Positions 24,658 through 32,513 of a DNA stretch of 35,654 nucleotides are shown here, in pieces. A program made the translations under genes and the position numbers. Each line of letters starts with the position of its first letter. The stretch's first letter is position 1. The notes under the pieces were generated by a model that searched no databases, had not been told where the DNA came from, and saw only the letters and a program-made list of their open reading frames with translations. Location: NCBI GenBank assembly GCA_945872085.1, contig CAMBYG010000011.1:1-35654 (forward strand), read 5' to 3'. The stretch is from Chitinophaga pinensis (lineage in GTDB: Bacteria; Bacteroidota; Bacteroidia; Chitinophagales; Chitinophagaceae).

Positions 24658-26256
24658 CTAATTATTAATTTGCAATATATTAAACAATGGATTTACTATT
24701 TGAGAAGCCTCAATAAGATTTTTTATTAAATCTGGATTGCTTCCATAAAAATCTAGAAAATTACAATAGCGTTCTTGTAATTGATTGTCTGGGAAAAGCT
24801 CCGCTTTTAATTGTGCAACTTGATTTTGGTAAGTTTGGAGCTTTCTTTTTTCTGCACGAAGCATTTTTTGCTGTAATTGCACAACGTGTTTCTCAATTTT
24901 AGAAATTGTTGCAGCTGCTGCATCATTTAAAGTAGGATCAATAGTTTGAGCTTTTAATTGAACATGCTGCATAATAGCTTGCATACTTTCCCATTGTTCG
25001 TTTAGTGAGGGTTCTTCGATACCCAATTCTTTTAATTTTAATTTGAGCAGCGTTTCTGTAGCATTAAAAATAGATTGCTCCGTTAATCCTATTTGTAATA
25101 ATTTCTTTTGTTGTTGGGTATTTATTAGTAAATAGCTTTGTCTCAAAAGTAAAGGTGGAAAAAAGATACGGTGTTCTTTGAAAATTGGCTTTAGCTGCAA
25201 CCAATAGGCAATTTCTGCGCCGCCACCAATAAATGCTACGTTTGGCAACCACGTTTCTTGTAATAGTCCACGGGTAATGACATTAGTGCTAAAGCGTTCA
25301 GGGAAATTATACAACTCGTTTAAAATCTGCTCTTGAGCAAAAGTTAAACTAGTATTTACAATCGAGTACTTATCGTTGTTCCATTCAATCCGATTTCGGC
25401 CATTTTCATTTAAATAAAATAAATTGATGGGTCTAGGATTAGCTTGAGTGGGGTAGTATGCATTGATTTTTTGGGATTGCTCTTGGCATAAATAAAAAGA
25501 TTTTCTTTCCAAAAGTTCTTTCTCAAATAGTGGAATCATTTTTTCTTTTACCATTCGGTCATCCGGATTGAAAACTAGTAATCCGTATTCACCAAATAAA
25601 GCATGTACCAATGATTGCGTTGCTTTGCTAATCGTAGATTCCTCGGCATATGCTTTTGTAAGCATTTGCTTTAATTGATTTGTATGGTCATTGCTTGGAC
25701 CAATATACGAAAGCACCTTTTTTAAAATTTCTGCTGCATATTTTGTTTCTGCTCTTCCAAAAGCGCCTTTAAGCTCTGGGTAGTCCCAAGTAAAGGTTTG
25801 TTGGTTGAAATTAAAATGGGCTAATTCATCCCAATCGTTATCCTCCGATCCCATATAGTAAATGGGTATAAATTTCTTTTGAGGATAGCGTTTGTTTAAA
25901 TAATTAGCTAAGGCAATAGTATGAGCAATTTTGTATAAGAAATAAATGGGCCCTGTTAGTAAATTGGGTTGATGCGCTGTGCAAACGGTATATGTTTGTT
26001 CGTTTTGTAGTAAATCAATTTGCTGCTGAATAGTATCGTTTTCATAAGCAGTATATTGATTTTTTAAAACTGCAACTAAAGCAGTTCTGTCTATTGTAAA
26101 ATTATTTCGTTCAGCTATTGCTCGGTCGATGCCATCTAAAGAGGGTTCGAAGGCTTGCCATTCAGAAAATATAGGAAGTTTAGCAATATAATCTACGGCT
26201 AATTTTGAAAAGGAGTGTGTACTAGAATAATCAATATGTTTTATTGGTTTGATCAC
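24658..26256 (-). CDS. bshC: Bacillithiol biosynthesis cysteine-adding enzyme BshC
   Basis: A 532-residue protein of normal length. TAHQPNLLTGPIYFLYKI near residues 93-110 and IPIYYMGSEDNDWDEL near 130-145 are the characteristic segments of the Rossmann-like core. A coiled-coil region lies around residues 425-480. It adds cysteine to glucosaminyl-malate, the last step to bacillithiol, a low-molecular-weight thiol used for redox balance and metal handling. The start is GTG at 26256; no nearby ATG exists and the N-terminus (HIDYSSTHSFSKLAVDY) aligns with the family. bshA and bshB are not in this window. Confidence 0.95.
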   Translation of the reverse strand: MIKPIKHIDYSSTHSFSKLAVDYIAKLPIFSEWQAFEPSLDGIDRAIAERNNFTIDRTALVAVLKNQYTAYENDTIQQQIDLLQNEQTYTVCTAHQPNLLTGPIYFLYKIAHTIALANYLNKRYPQKKFIPIYYMGSEDNDWDELAHFNFNQQTFTWDYPELKGAFGRAETKYAAEILKKVLSYIGPSNDHTNQLKQMLTKAYAEESTISKATQSLVHALFGEYGLLVFNPDDRMVKEKMIPLFEKELLERKSFYLCQEQSQKINAYYPTQANPRPINLFYLNENGRNRIEWNNDKYSIVNTSLTFAQEQILNELYNFPERFSTNVITRGLLQETWLPNVAFIGGGAEIAYWLQLKPIFKEHRIFFPPLLLRQSYLLINTQQQKKLLQIGLTEQSIFNATETLLKLKLKELGIEEPSLNEQWESMQAIMQHVQLKAQTIDPTLNDAAAATISKIEKHVVQLQQKMLRAEKRKLQTYQNQVAQLKAELFPDNQLQERYCNFLDFYGSNPDLIKNLIEASQIVNPLFNILQINN

Positions 26257-26345
26257 GCTGTAATTATTTTCATAAAGATACTATTTCTCGCTTGCTCCTC
26301 CTTGTTTTAACCAATTCTTCTTTAACTTTATCTATATTTTAAGTT

Positions 26346-27038
26346 ATGGATAGCAGCTACGTTAGTATTAAAAATTGGTCTGATGAAGATCGCCCTAGAG
26401 AAAAATTGTTGAGCAAAGGGATTGCTTATTTAAGCGATGCCGAATTGCTTACTATCCTTATTGGAACGGGCACAAAAAACAAATCTGCTTTAGATTTGGC
26501 TAATGAAATCATTAAATTGGTAAGAGGCAATTTGCACGAGTTGGGACGCTTAAGTGTAAAGCAGCTCATGCAAATAAAAGGGATAGGATTAGCTAAAGCA
26601 ATTACCATATCCGCAGCCCTTGAAATGGGAAGACGCAGACAATTGTCAGAAGCCCTTGTAAAACCACAATTAATGAATAGTAGGCATTGTTTTGAGGTAT
26701 TGCAGCCATTGATGAGTGATTTGCTGCAAGAAGCATTTTATGTACTTTTTTTAAATCATAATAACCGCTTAATGCATGCAAAAAAAATTAGCAATGGAAG
26801 TAGTACCGCAACGGTTGTAGATGTTAAGTTAATTATGAAAGAAGCACTCGATGCTAATGCTAATACATTGGTGATAAGCCATAATCACCCTTCAGGTAAT
26901 TTGCAGCCTAGCGAAGCCGATAAGGCATTGACCAATAAAATAAAAGAAGCTGCAGCATTCATGGATATACGTTTGGTAGATCATATTATTATTGCAGGAG
27001 CCACCTATTTTAGCTTTGCAGATGAAGGTTTGCTTTAA
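26346..27038 (+). CDS. radC: RadC family DNA repair protein (JAB/MPN domain)
   Basis: A 230-residue protein of usual length. The N-terminal helix-hairpin-helix region (MQIKGIGLAKAITISA, residues 75-90) precedes a JAMM metal motif H179-N-H181-P-S-G...D192. Its role in repair is uncertain despite the name. The stop codon shares TTAA with the stop codon of the convergent CoA-binding gene. It is divergent from bshC. Confidence 0.95.
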   Translation: MDSSYVSIKNWSDEDRPREKLLSKGIAYLSDAELLTILIGTGTKNKSALDLANEIIKLVRGNLHELGRLSVKQLMQIKGIGLAKAITISAALEMGRRRQLSEALVKPQLMNSRHCFEVLQPLMSDLLQEAFYVLFLNHNNRLMHAKKISNGSSTATVVDVKLIMKEALDANANTLVISHNHPSGNLQPSEADKALTNKIKEAAAFMDIRLVDHIIIAGATYFSFADEGLL

Positions 27039-27400
27039 TATTGGCCGGTAGATAGCATAACTAAAGTGCAAGCGTGCAAGCAAGTGATATTATGTGCAGC
27101 AGCTAGTTGTTCTAATACAGGATTTTCGGTGCCTGGATTAAATATAATGCGTTTGGGATTTGCGGTAATTATCACATCTTTAAATAGTTCTTGCAAACTA
27201 GGGTTGATATATAAGGTAATGGTATCTATATCGTTAAGTTGCGGAATATTTTTTAAGATAGGCGTATCTTCTATAAACCCCTCTCTATTGCCAATTGCAA
27301 TTACCATGTGGCCATGTGCTTTTAGCTGTTTTACAGCTTTGTTAGAATAGCGTTCGGTATTTTCACTAGCCCCTAATACCATTGTTTTTTTTGATTTCAT
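27035..27400 (-). CDS. CoA-binding domain protein (YccU-like)
   Basis: A 121-residue single Rossmann domain of the CoA_binding_2 family. It opens with TMVLGASENTERYSNKAV, and contains IIFNPGTENPVLEQLA near residues 84-99. Such proteins bind CoA or acyl-CoA; the function is not established. The gene is divergent from the small His-rich protein and convergent with radC. Confidence 0.88.
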   Translation of the reverse strand: MKSKKTMVLGASENTERYSNKAVKQLKAHGHMVIAIGNREGFIEDTPILKNIPQLNDIDTITLYINPSLQELFKDVIITANPKRIIFNPGTENPVLEQLAAAHNITCLHACTLVMLSTGQY

Positions 27401-27409
27401 TTAAATCTG

Positions 27410-27417
27410 TATATTTG
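27410..27417 (+). promoter_or_regulatory. Candidate -7 promoter element for the receptor cluster
   Basis: TATATTTG matches TAnnTTTG exactly, 13 bases before the ATG at 27431. A T-run ending in TTG (27391-27393) lies 16 bases upstream as a possible -33. Confidence 0.55.
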
Positions 27418-27430
27418 CAAAGTTATAATA

Positions 27431-27757
27431 ATGCGAAACAAAATAGTACATACTGTTTTTAGTGCTGCCTTGGCATTGCTATTGATGATTTCATCAGTTG
27501 CTCCTGAGTGGATCCACCAGTTTTCAGGCCACCAAGACACACAGCACACTAATGAGGTAGGTCTGCAGTTTGAAGGTCAGCATCATCACTGTGCTTTTTT
27601 AACATTTGTACCCAGTGTTTTTATAAAAGTTGCTGCAATTTATATACCCTATATAAGCGATTATAAAACAGCTAATTACCAAAGATATTCGAGTCAAGCG
27701 TATAATCGAATATTATTCCATTCTAGTCTATTAAGAGGCCCCCCAAGTAGTATATAA
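27431..27757 (+). CDS. Small secreted His-rich protein upstream of a TonB receptor
   Basis: A 108-residue protein with a signal peptide-like N-terminus (residues 1-22). The middle (HQFSGHQDTQH, then GQHHHCAFL) is rich in His with one Cys. The C-terminus ends LLRGPPSSI. Short proteins with an H/C cluster and a terminal R(G/A)PP motif resemble the DUF2946-like proteins that often precede metal-related TonB receptors, an assignment made from memory only. It begins the transcription unit with the receptor, 37 bases upstream of it. A role in metal sensing or binding is inference. Confidence 0.72.
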   Translation: MRNKIVHTVFSAALALLLMISSVAPEWIHQFSGHQDTQHTNEVGLQFEGQHHHCAFLTFVPSVFIKVAAIYIPYISDYKTANYQRYSSQAYNRILFHSSLLRGPPSSI

Positions 27758-27794
27758 TACTATATTTTCAATTTATTAATACTAAAATTATTTT

Positions 27795-30212
27795 ATGAAA
27801 CAAATATATACGATTTGTTTCCTTGTGCTATTTATATGCTCAGTGAAACAAGGCTTTGCACAAACCCTAACTATTAGCGGAACAGTGCTCAATCATAATA
27901 AAAAACCAATAGACCATGCAATAGTATTGCTCAATCCATTAAATAAAGTTGCAGCAACAGATGCAAATGGTCATTTTTCTTTTTTAAATCTCTCAAGCGG
28001 TACTTACGCTATAAAAGTTATGGATGAGAATTCCCCTACTATAACGTATAAGGATTTTTCATTAGTAAAGGATACCGTTTTTCGAGTTGTGTTAGAAGAC
28101 AACATCATTGAACATCAAGAAATTATTGTAACAGGAACAAGCATTGCAACAGAAAGAAGAATTTCGCCAACGCCCATTCATGCTATTGGCTTTAAAGCTA
28201 TGTTGGAGCAAAGTAGCCTTAATATAATTGATGCTATTTCAAAAGTACCCGGCGTTAATCAAGTTACAACTGGACCATCTATTTCAAAACCAATTATAAG
28301 AGGTTTGGGATATAATCGAATTATAACCCTTCAAGATGGCGTTCGCCAAGAAGGTCAGCAATGGGGAGATGAACATGGTATTGAGATTGATGAGTATCAT
28401 GTTCAAAAAGTTGAAGTCTTAAAAATGCCCTCTTCGTTATCCTATGGGTCAGATGCATTGGGAGGCGTAATTAATATTTTAACCGAACCTACTCAATCGA
28501 AAGAAGGTATTAGCGGAACGCTGCTTACAAATATGCAAACCAATAATGGTTTGTTTTCATCGCATGCTAATATAGCTTTTGCCAAAAAAACTTTGCGCGC
28601 AGGCTTTTATATTACGTCGAAGTCTGCACATGATTACAAAAATGCATTTGATGGGTATGTATGTAATAGTAGGTTTGAGAATTTAAATTTTGGTGGCCAT
28701 CTTGGTATTGAAAAAAAATGGGGTTCCTCCAAGCTGTACTTTAGTTCATTTACACAAACACTTGGATTAATAGAAGGGGAGCGCGACGAACAGACAGGAG
28801 CTTTTATATATCCTGCTGTAGTTAATGGGCAAGATTCGTTCTTAACCTATGATAAAGCGCAGTATAAAGAATATTCTTTTTTAGTGCCGAAGCAAATTAT
28901 CATGCACAAAAAAGTATCTTGGAATAATCAAATTGTATTGCCCAATAGCGCTAAAATCAATGCTATTATAGCATACCAAAATAATCAACGAAAAGAATAT
29001 GCTGTTGCTTCTGCGCCTGATCAAGCAGATCTTCATCTAACACTACATACACTTACATCAACCCTATCTTATTTATTGCCTACCTATAAAGATTGGAATT
29101 TAAGTTTTGGTTGGAACGCCATGTATCAAAAAAATATAATTCAAGGCGATGATTTATTGATTCCCAATTATACAATTTTAGATAATGGAGTCTATGCTAT
29201 GTTTCAAAGGAAAAAGGATAAGTTTTTTGTTAGTGGAGGTATCCGATTCGATTCTAGAATTTTCAAAACAGAAGCCTTGTGGTTAGATACAAATTTTGCA
29301 ATTGCCAATCAAGTTGAAGATAAATTTTATGAGCAGTTTAGAGAAGATCAATTACGTTTTAGTAGAGTTACTGGTAGTATAGGTATGAGCTACAAGTTAA
29401 CTAATGATTTGTATGGGAAAATTAATTTTGCTAATGCCTTTAGATCTCCTAATATCGCTGAATTGTCTGCTAATGGGGTACATGAAGGCACTATTCGTTA
29501 TGAATATGGCAATGTAAATCTGAAGCCAGAAAATGCTACGCAATTAGATTTTGGCGTTGATTACAAATCGAAACACATAAATATACAAGCAAGTGTTTTT
29601 ACTAATCGAATCCAGAATTTTATTTACCTAAGCAAAATGTTAACGCTGTCTGGTGCAGATTCTATTCCTGTTTTGCGAAATGAAAATCAGTTTACAGCCT
29701 TTCAACACACTCAAAATTTAGCTCATTTATACGGCGCAGAATTTTATGTTGATGTTCATCCGCATCCTATCAATCAATTACATTTTGAGCTCACTACTTC
29801 TTATGTAAGAGCTATTGGGAAAACAGATAACGGTACTAATTTTGATCTTCCGCAAATTCCTCCATTTAGGTCGCTTATTGCAACTAAATATGAATGGAAG
29901 AATTTAACTAATAAAAAGCTGACCGCATATTTTAAAGCAGAACTCGATTATAATAGTCAGCAGAATAAATATTTGACATTAAATAATTCAGAAACAGCAA
30001 CGCCATCCTATTCGTTATTCAACTTGTATGCAGGAATAGATTTATTTGAGCATACCAGCAAATTGCTCCTCGCAGCTAATAATATATTCGACATAGCCTA
30101 TCAATCTAATACGAATAGATTGAAGTATGCTGCTCAAAATGTAGTTAGCGGAAGAAATGGTGTTTTTAATATGGGAAGAAATATTAGTTTTACTTTTGTT
30201 TATAATTTTTAA
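27795..30212 (+). CDS. TonB-dependent outer-membrane receptor with carboxypeptidase-regulatory-like domain
   Basis: An 805-residue protein. It has a signal peptide (residues 1-22, FA-Q), a CarbopepD-regulatory-like beta domain (about 25-105), and a TonB plug (about 108-235) with KPIIRGLGYNRI, QDGVRQEGQQWGDEHG and YGSDALGGVINI. A 22-strand-type barrel ends in Phe (ISFTFVYNF). The plug resembles ZnuD-like and other metal or heme receptors more than SusC. It lacks a SusD partner, which argues against glycan uptake. The ligand is unknown. The downstream hypothetical gene starts three bases after its stop. Confidence 0.93.
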   Translation: MKQIYTICFLVLFICSVKQGFAQTLTISGTVLNHNKKPIDHAIVLLNPLNKVAATDANGHFSFLNLSSGTYAIKVMDENSPTITYKDFSLVKDTVFRVVLEDNIIEHQEIIVTGTSIATERRISPTPIHAIGFKAMLEQSSLNIIDAISKVPGVNQVTTGPSISKPIIRGLGYNRIITLQDGVRQEGQQWGDEHGIEIDEYHVQKVEVLKMPSSLSYGSDALGGVINILTEPTQSKEGISGTLLTNMQTNNGLFSSHANIAFAKKTLRAGFYITSKSAHDYKNAFDGYVCNSRFENLNFGGHLGIEKKWGSSKLYFSSFTQTLGLIEGERDEQTGAFIYPAVVNGQDSFLTYDKAQYKEYSFLVPKQIIMHKKVSWNNQIVLPNSAKINAIIAYQNNQRKEYAVASAPDQADLHLTLHTLTSTLSYLLPTYKDWNLSFGWNAMYQKNIIQGDDLLIPNYTILDNGVYAMFQRKKDKFFVSGGIRFDSRIFKTEALWLDTNFAIANQVEDKFYEQFREDQLRFSRVTGSIGMSYKLTNDLYGKINFANAFRSPNIAELSANGVHEGTIRYEYGNVNLKPENATQLDFGVDYKSKHINIQASVFTNRIQNFIYLSKMLTLSGADSIPVLRNENQFTAFQHTQNLAHLYGAEFYVDVHPHPINQLHFELTTSYVRAIGKTDNGTNFDLPQIPPFRSLIATKYEWKNLTNKKLTAYFKAELDYNSQQNKYLTLNNSETATPSYSLFNLYAGIDLFEHTSKLLLAANNIFDIAYQSNTNRLKYAAQNVVSGRNGVFNMGRNISFTFVYNF

Positions 30213-30215
30213 TAT

Positions 30216-30644
30216 ATGCCAACTATACTTTGGGTAGAAACCTCTGCTGCAGCTTCACTATTTTTAGATTCCTTTGCTTTACAACCTTGTAAGGTGATAG
30301 ATAAAGGAAGTCAAGTTGAAACCGCTAATGGGATTCGTACTTATGATAAAACCTTGATTGGATTTGAAGTAAGTAAGGCAGACTTTACTGAAATTGAAAA
30401 GCAAATCACAGAGGCTATTTCATTTTTTAATGATCATGCTGTAGCGTTTGCATCTTTGTTTTCTAAAGACAGTGTATCGGCTCGAATTGATTTTGGATTT
30501 TACACCACTTTTGTTGATCAGAAAATTGTGGTGCAACATGATCATTTTCCAAGTGCATTATTATTGCACCTTGGCCAACTTAATATTGATTTAGATTTAT
30601 CTCAATTTTGGTATGGTGGTCAGCAAGATTTAGCATCTATTTAG
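30216..30644 (+). CDS. Hypothetical protein, 142 residues, last gene of the receptor unit
   Basis: I do not recognise this protein. It has no signal peptide or membrane segment and looks like a small soluble alpha/beta domain. The C-terminal part (SARIDFGFYTTFVDQ, then SALLLHLGQLNIDLDLSQF) has a layout loosely like DUF4279 proteins, but that is weak. It starts three bases after the receptor's stop, so it is co-transcribed and likely coupled. Its 3' end overlaps the M20 amidohydrolase on the other strand by eight bases. A link to receptor function is by position only. Confidence 0.8.
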   Translation: MPTILWVETSAAASLFLDSFALQPCKVIDKGSQVETANGIRTYDKTLIGFEVSKADFTEIEKQITEAISFFNDHAVAFASLFSKDSVSARIDFGFYTTFVDQKIVVQHDHFPSALLLHLGQLNIDLDLSQFWYGGQQDLASI

Positions 30645-31824
30645 TAGCTACTGCATTTATGGCTATCCAAGCCATCATGCCCATTCCAATTTCTAGTGCT
30701 TGTTCATCAATATCGAAATGGTCGTTATGAACAGGTGCTAGAAATTTTTCATTATTAGTATTGGTGCCTATTCTAAAAAAGCACCCTGGCATATGTTGTG
30801 TATAGAAACTAAAGTCTTCTCCGGCCATTCGTTTGTCTAGTGCTTCCACATTTTCAATGCCCATATAATCACTTGCCCAATTTTTAGCTTGCTCTGTAAT
30901 TACAGGGTCGTTAAATAAAGAAGGGTAGCCTTTAGGTATTTCAATTGTTGCTTTTGCACCATTTGCATCGCAAATTGCGTTTGTAATTTCATGAATCCAT
31001 TTATGAGCTTCAGCGCGCCAAGCTTCATCCATTGTTCGGAAGGTGCCTAATATAGTTACCTTGTCTGGAATAACATTGGTAGCAAAGCCACCTTCTATTT
31101 TCCCAAAGCTTAAAACAGAGGGTATTAACGGATTGCCTTTGCGAGATGTAATTTGTTGTAAAGAAACGATTACCTGAGCTGCAATGGCTATTGGGTCAAT
31201 CGTTTGATGAGGTAAAGCGGCATGTCCGCCCTTGCCATGAATTGTAATATAGATTTCATCGGCACTAGCCATGTATTGTCCAGATCTAAATCCAACTTTC
31301 CCCACGGGTAAATGTGGGTATACATGTAGCGCATATATGGAACTGGGTTTTGGATTTTCTAATGCATGATCAGCAATCATTAAGCTAGCCCCACCAGGAT
31401 GTTTTTCTTCACCAGGCTGAAATAATAATTTAATGGTACCCTCCCAATTATCTTTAGTCGCTTGAAGGATTTTGGCTGCGCCTAATAGGCATGCGCTATG
31501 CACATCGTGGCCACAAGCATGCATAACTCCCTTGTTTTTAGAGGCATAACTACAATCATTTGCTTCTAAGATAGGAAGGGCATCCATATCGGCTCTTAAA
31601 GCTATGCAATTATATTCTGGGTTCTTACCCTTGATGAGTGCAACAATGCCGGTACCAGCTACTCCTGTTTTATGTTCGATGCCAAATTCATTGAGTTTAT
31701 TGGATATAAACTTTGCGGTTTCAAATTCTTGAAAAGACAATTCGGGATGGGCATGTATATGATGCCTAATAGCTTGTATTTCTGAAAAAAATTGATGGGC
31801 TAATTGTTTGATTGTTGTTTGCAT
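30637..31824 (-). CDS. M20 family metallo-amidohydrolase (N-acyl amino acid/peptide hydrolase)
   Basis: A 395-residue M20D-type peptidase. The metal-binding segments are RADMDALP (near residues 77-84), HACGHDVH (102-109) and PGEEKHPGGA. The inserted dimerisation domain lies around residues 190-300. Relatives remove acyl groups from amino acids (hippurate, N-acetyl amino acid, IAA-amino acid hydrolases), and the native substrate is unknown. No signal peptide is present, so it is cytoplasmic. It is the third gene after icd and deoC, with a 29-base gap containing a palindrome at 31839-31855 that could allow separate regulation. Confidence 0.93.
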   Translation of the reverse strand: MQTTIKQLAHQFFSEIQAIRHHIHAHPELSFQEFETAKFISNKLNEFGIEHKTGVAGTGIVALIKGKNPEYNCIALRADMDALPILEANDCSYASKNKGVMHACGHDVHSACLLGAAKILQATKDNWEGTIKLLFQPGEEKHPGGASLMIADHALENPKPSSIYALHVYPHLPVGKVGFRSGQYMASADEIYITIHGKGGHAALPHQTIDPIAIAAQVIVSLQQITSRKGNPLIPSVLSFGKIEGGFATNVIPDKVTILGTFRTMDEAWRAEAHKWIHEITNAICDANGAKATIEIPKGYPSLFNDPVITEQAKNWASDYMGIENVEALDKRMAGEDFSFYTQHMPGCFFRIGTNTNNEKFLAPVHNDHFDIDEQALEIGMGMMAWIAINAVATK

Positions 31825-31838
31825 ACATCCCTATATTA

Positions 31839-31855
31839 AATACTAAGTTAGTATT
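31839..31855. promoter_or_regulatory. Palindrome between deoC and the amidohydrolase gene
   Basis: AATACTAA-G-TTAGTATT has two perfect 8-base arms around one base. It overlaps the last bases of deoC and ends 14 bases before the amidohydrolase ATG. It could be an operator or a small mRNA hairpin; no T-run follows. Confidence 0.3.
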
Positions 31856-32513
31856 AATTTTTAGATTCTTCAATGATTTGTAGGCTAGCTGAGCAGCCAA
31901 TTCTATTGGCACCTGCTGCAATCAATTCTTTTGCAAAGGCATAGTTGCGTATGCCACCAGATGCTTTTATTTGAATGGATGCAGGTAGGCAACTTTTTAT
32001 GGTTATGATGTCTTCGGTGCTAGCACCTTTAGAAGCATATCCGGTTGAGGTTTTTATAAAATCAACATTCAGGGCTGCATATATTTTACAGCATGCAATA
32101 ATCTCTTCTTTGGTTAATTCGCCGCTTTCGATAATAATTTTAACAATGCATTGGTGTTGGTGTGCCAACTCAATGATGGCTTGTGCCTCAGCTCTAAGAA
32201 AGTCCCATTGTTTATTTTTAACGGCACAAATATTATGCACCACATCTAGTTCTTTGGCTCCATGCGCAATGGCTTCTTGTACTTCAATTAATTTTGAGGC
32301 GGTGCTATTATATCCGAACGGGAATCCAATAACAGTAGCAATGACAACATTAGAATTCGCTAAACTTTCTTTTGCTAGTTTTATATAATTGCCACTAACG
32401 CATACTGCTTTTATATTATAGCGCATCGCTTCCGTGCATAGCAGAATAATATCTTCCGACTTCGCTGTTGGTTTCAACAGGGTATGATCTATGTAGGAAG
32501 CGATGGGTAGCAT
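31854..32513 (-). CDS. deoC: Deoxyribose-phosphate aldolase
   Basis: A 219-residue TIM-barrel class I aldolase that splits 2-deoxyribose-5-phosphate into glyceraldehyde-3-phosphate and acetaldehyde. The Schiff-base lysine is K154 (FIKTSTGY), K183 is in IKASGGIR, and D90 in ELDVV completes the known triad. The segment after D90 reads VVHNICAVK where many relatives have a VIN(I/V)G-type run. The ATG overlaps the icd stop by one base (TAATG), so the genes are translationally coupled. Nucleoside catabolic genes are not nearby. Confidence 0.95.
   Translation of the reverse strand: MLPIASYIDHTLLKPTAKSEDIILLCTEAMRYNIKAVCVSGNYIKLAKESLANSNVVIATVIGFPFGYNSTASKLIEVQEAIAHGAKELDVVHNICAVKNKQWDFLRAEAQAIIELAHQHQCIVKIIIESGELTKEEIIACCKIYAALNVDFIKTSTGYASKGASTEDIITIKSCLPASIQIKASGGIRNYAFAKELIAAGANRIGCSASLQIIEESKN

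Noticed and set aside
31975-32388. Plus-strand open frame of 137 codons opposite deoC
   Set aside because: deoC has all catalytic residues on the other strand; this frame has no recognisable domain or start context.
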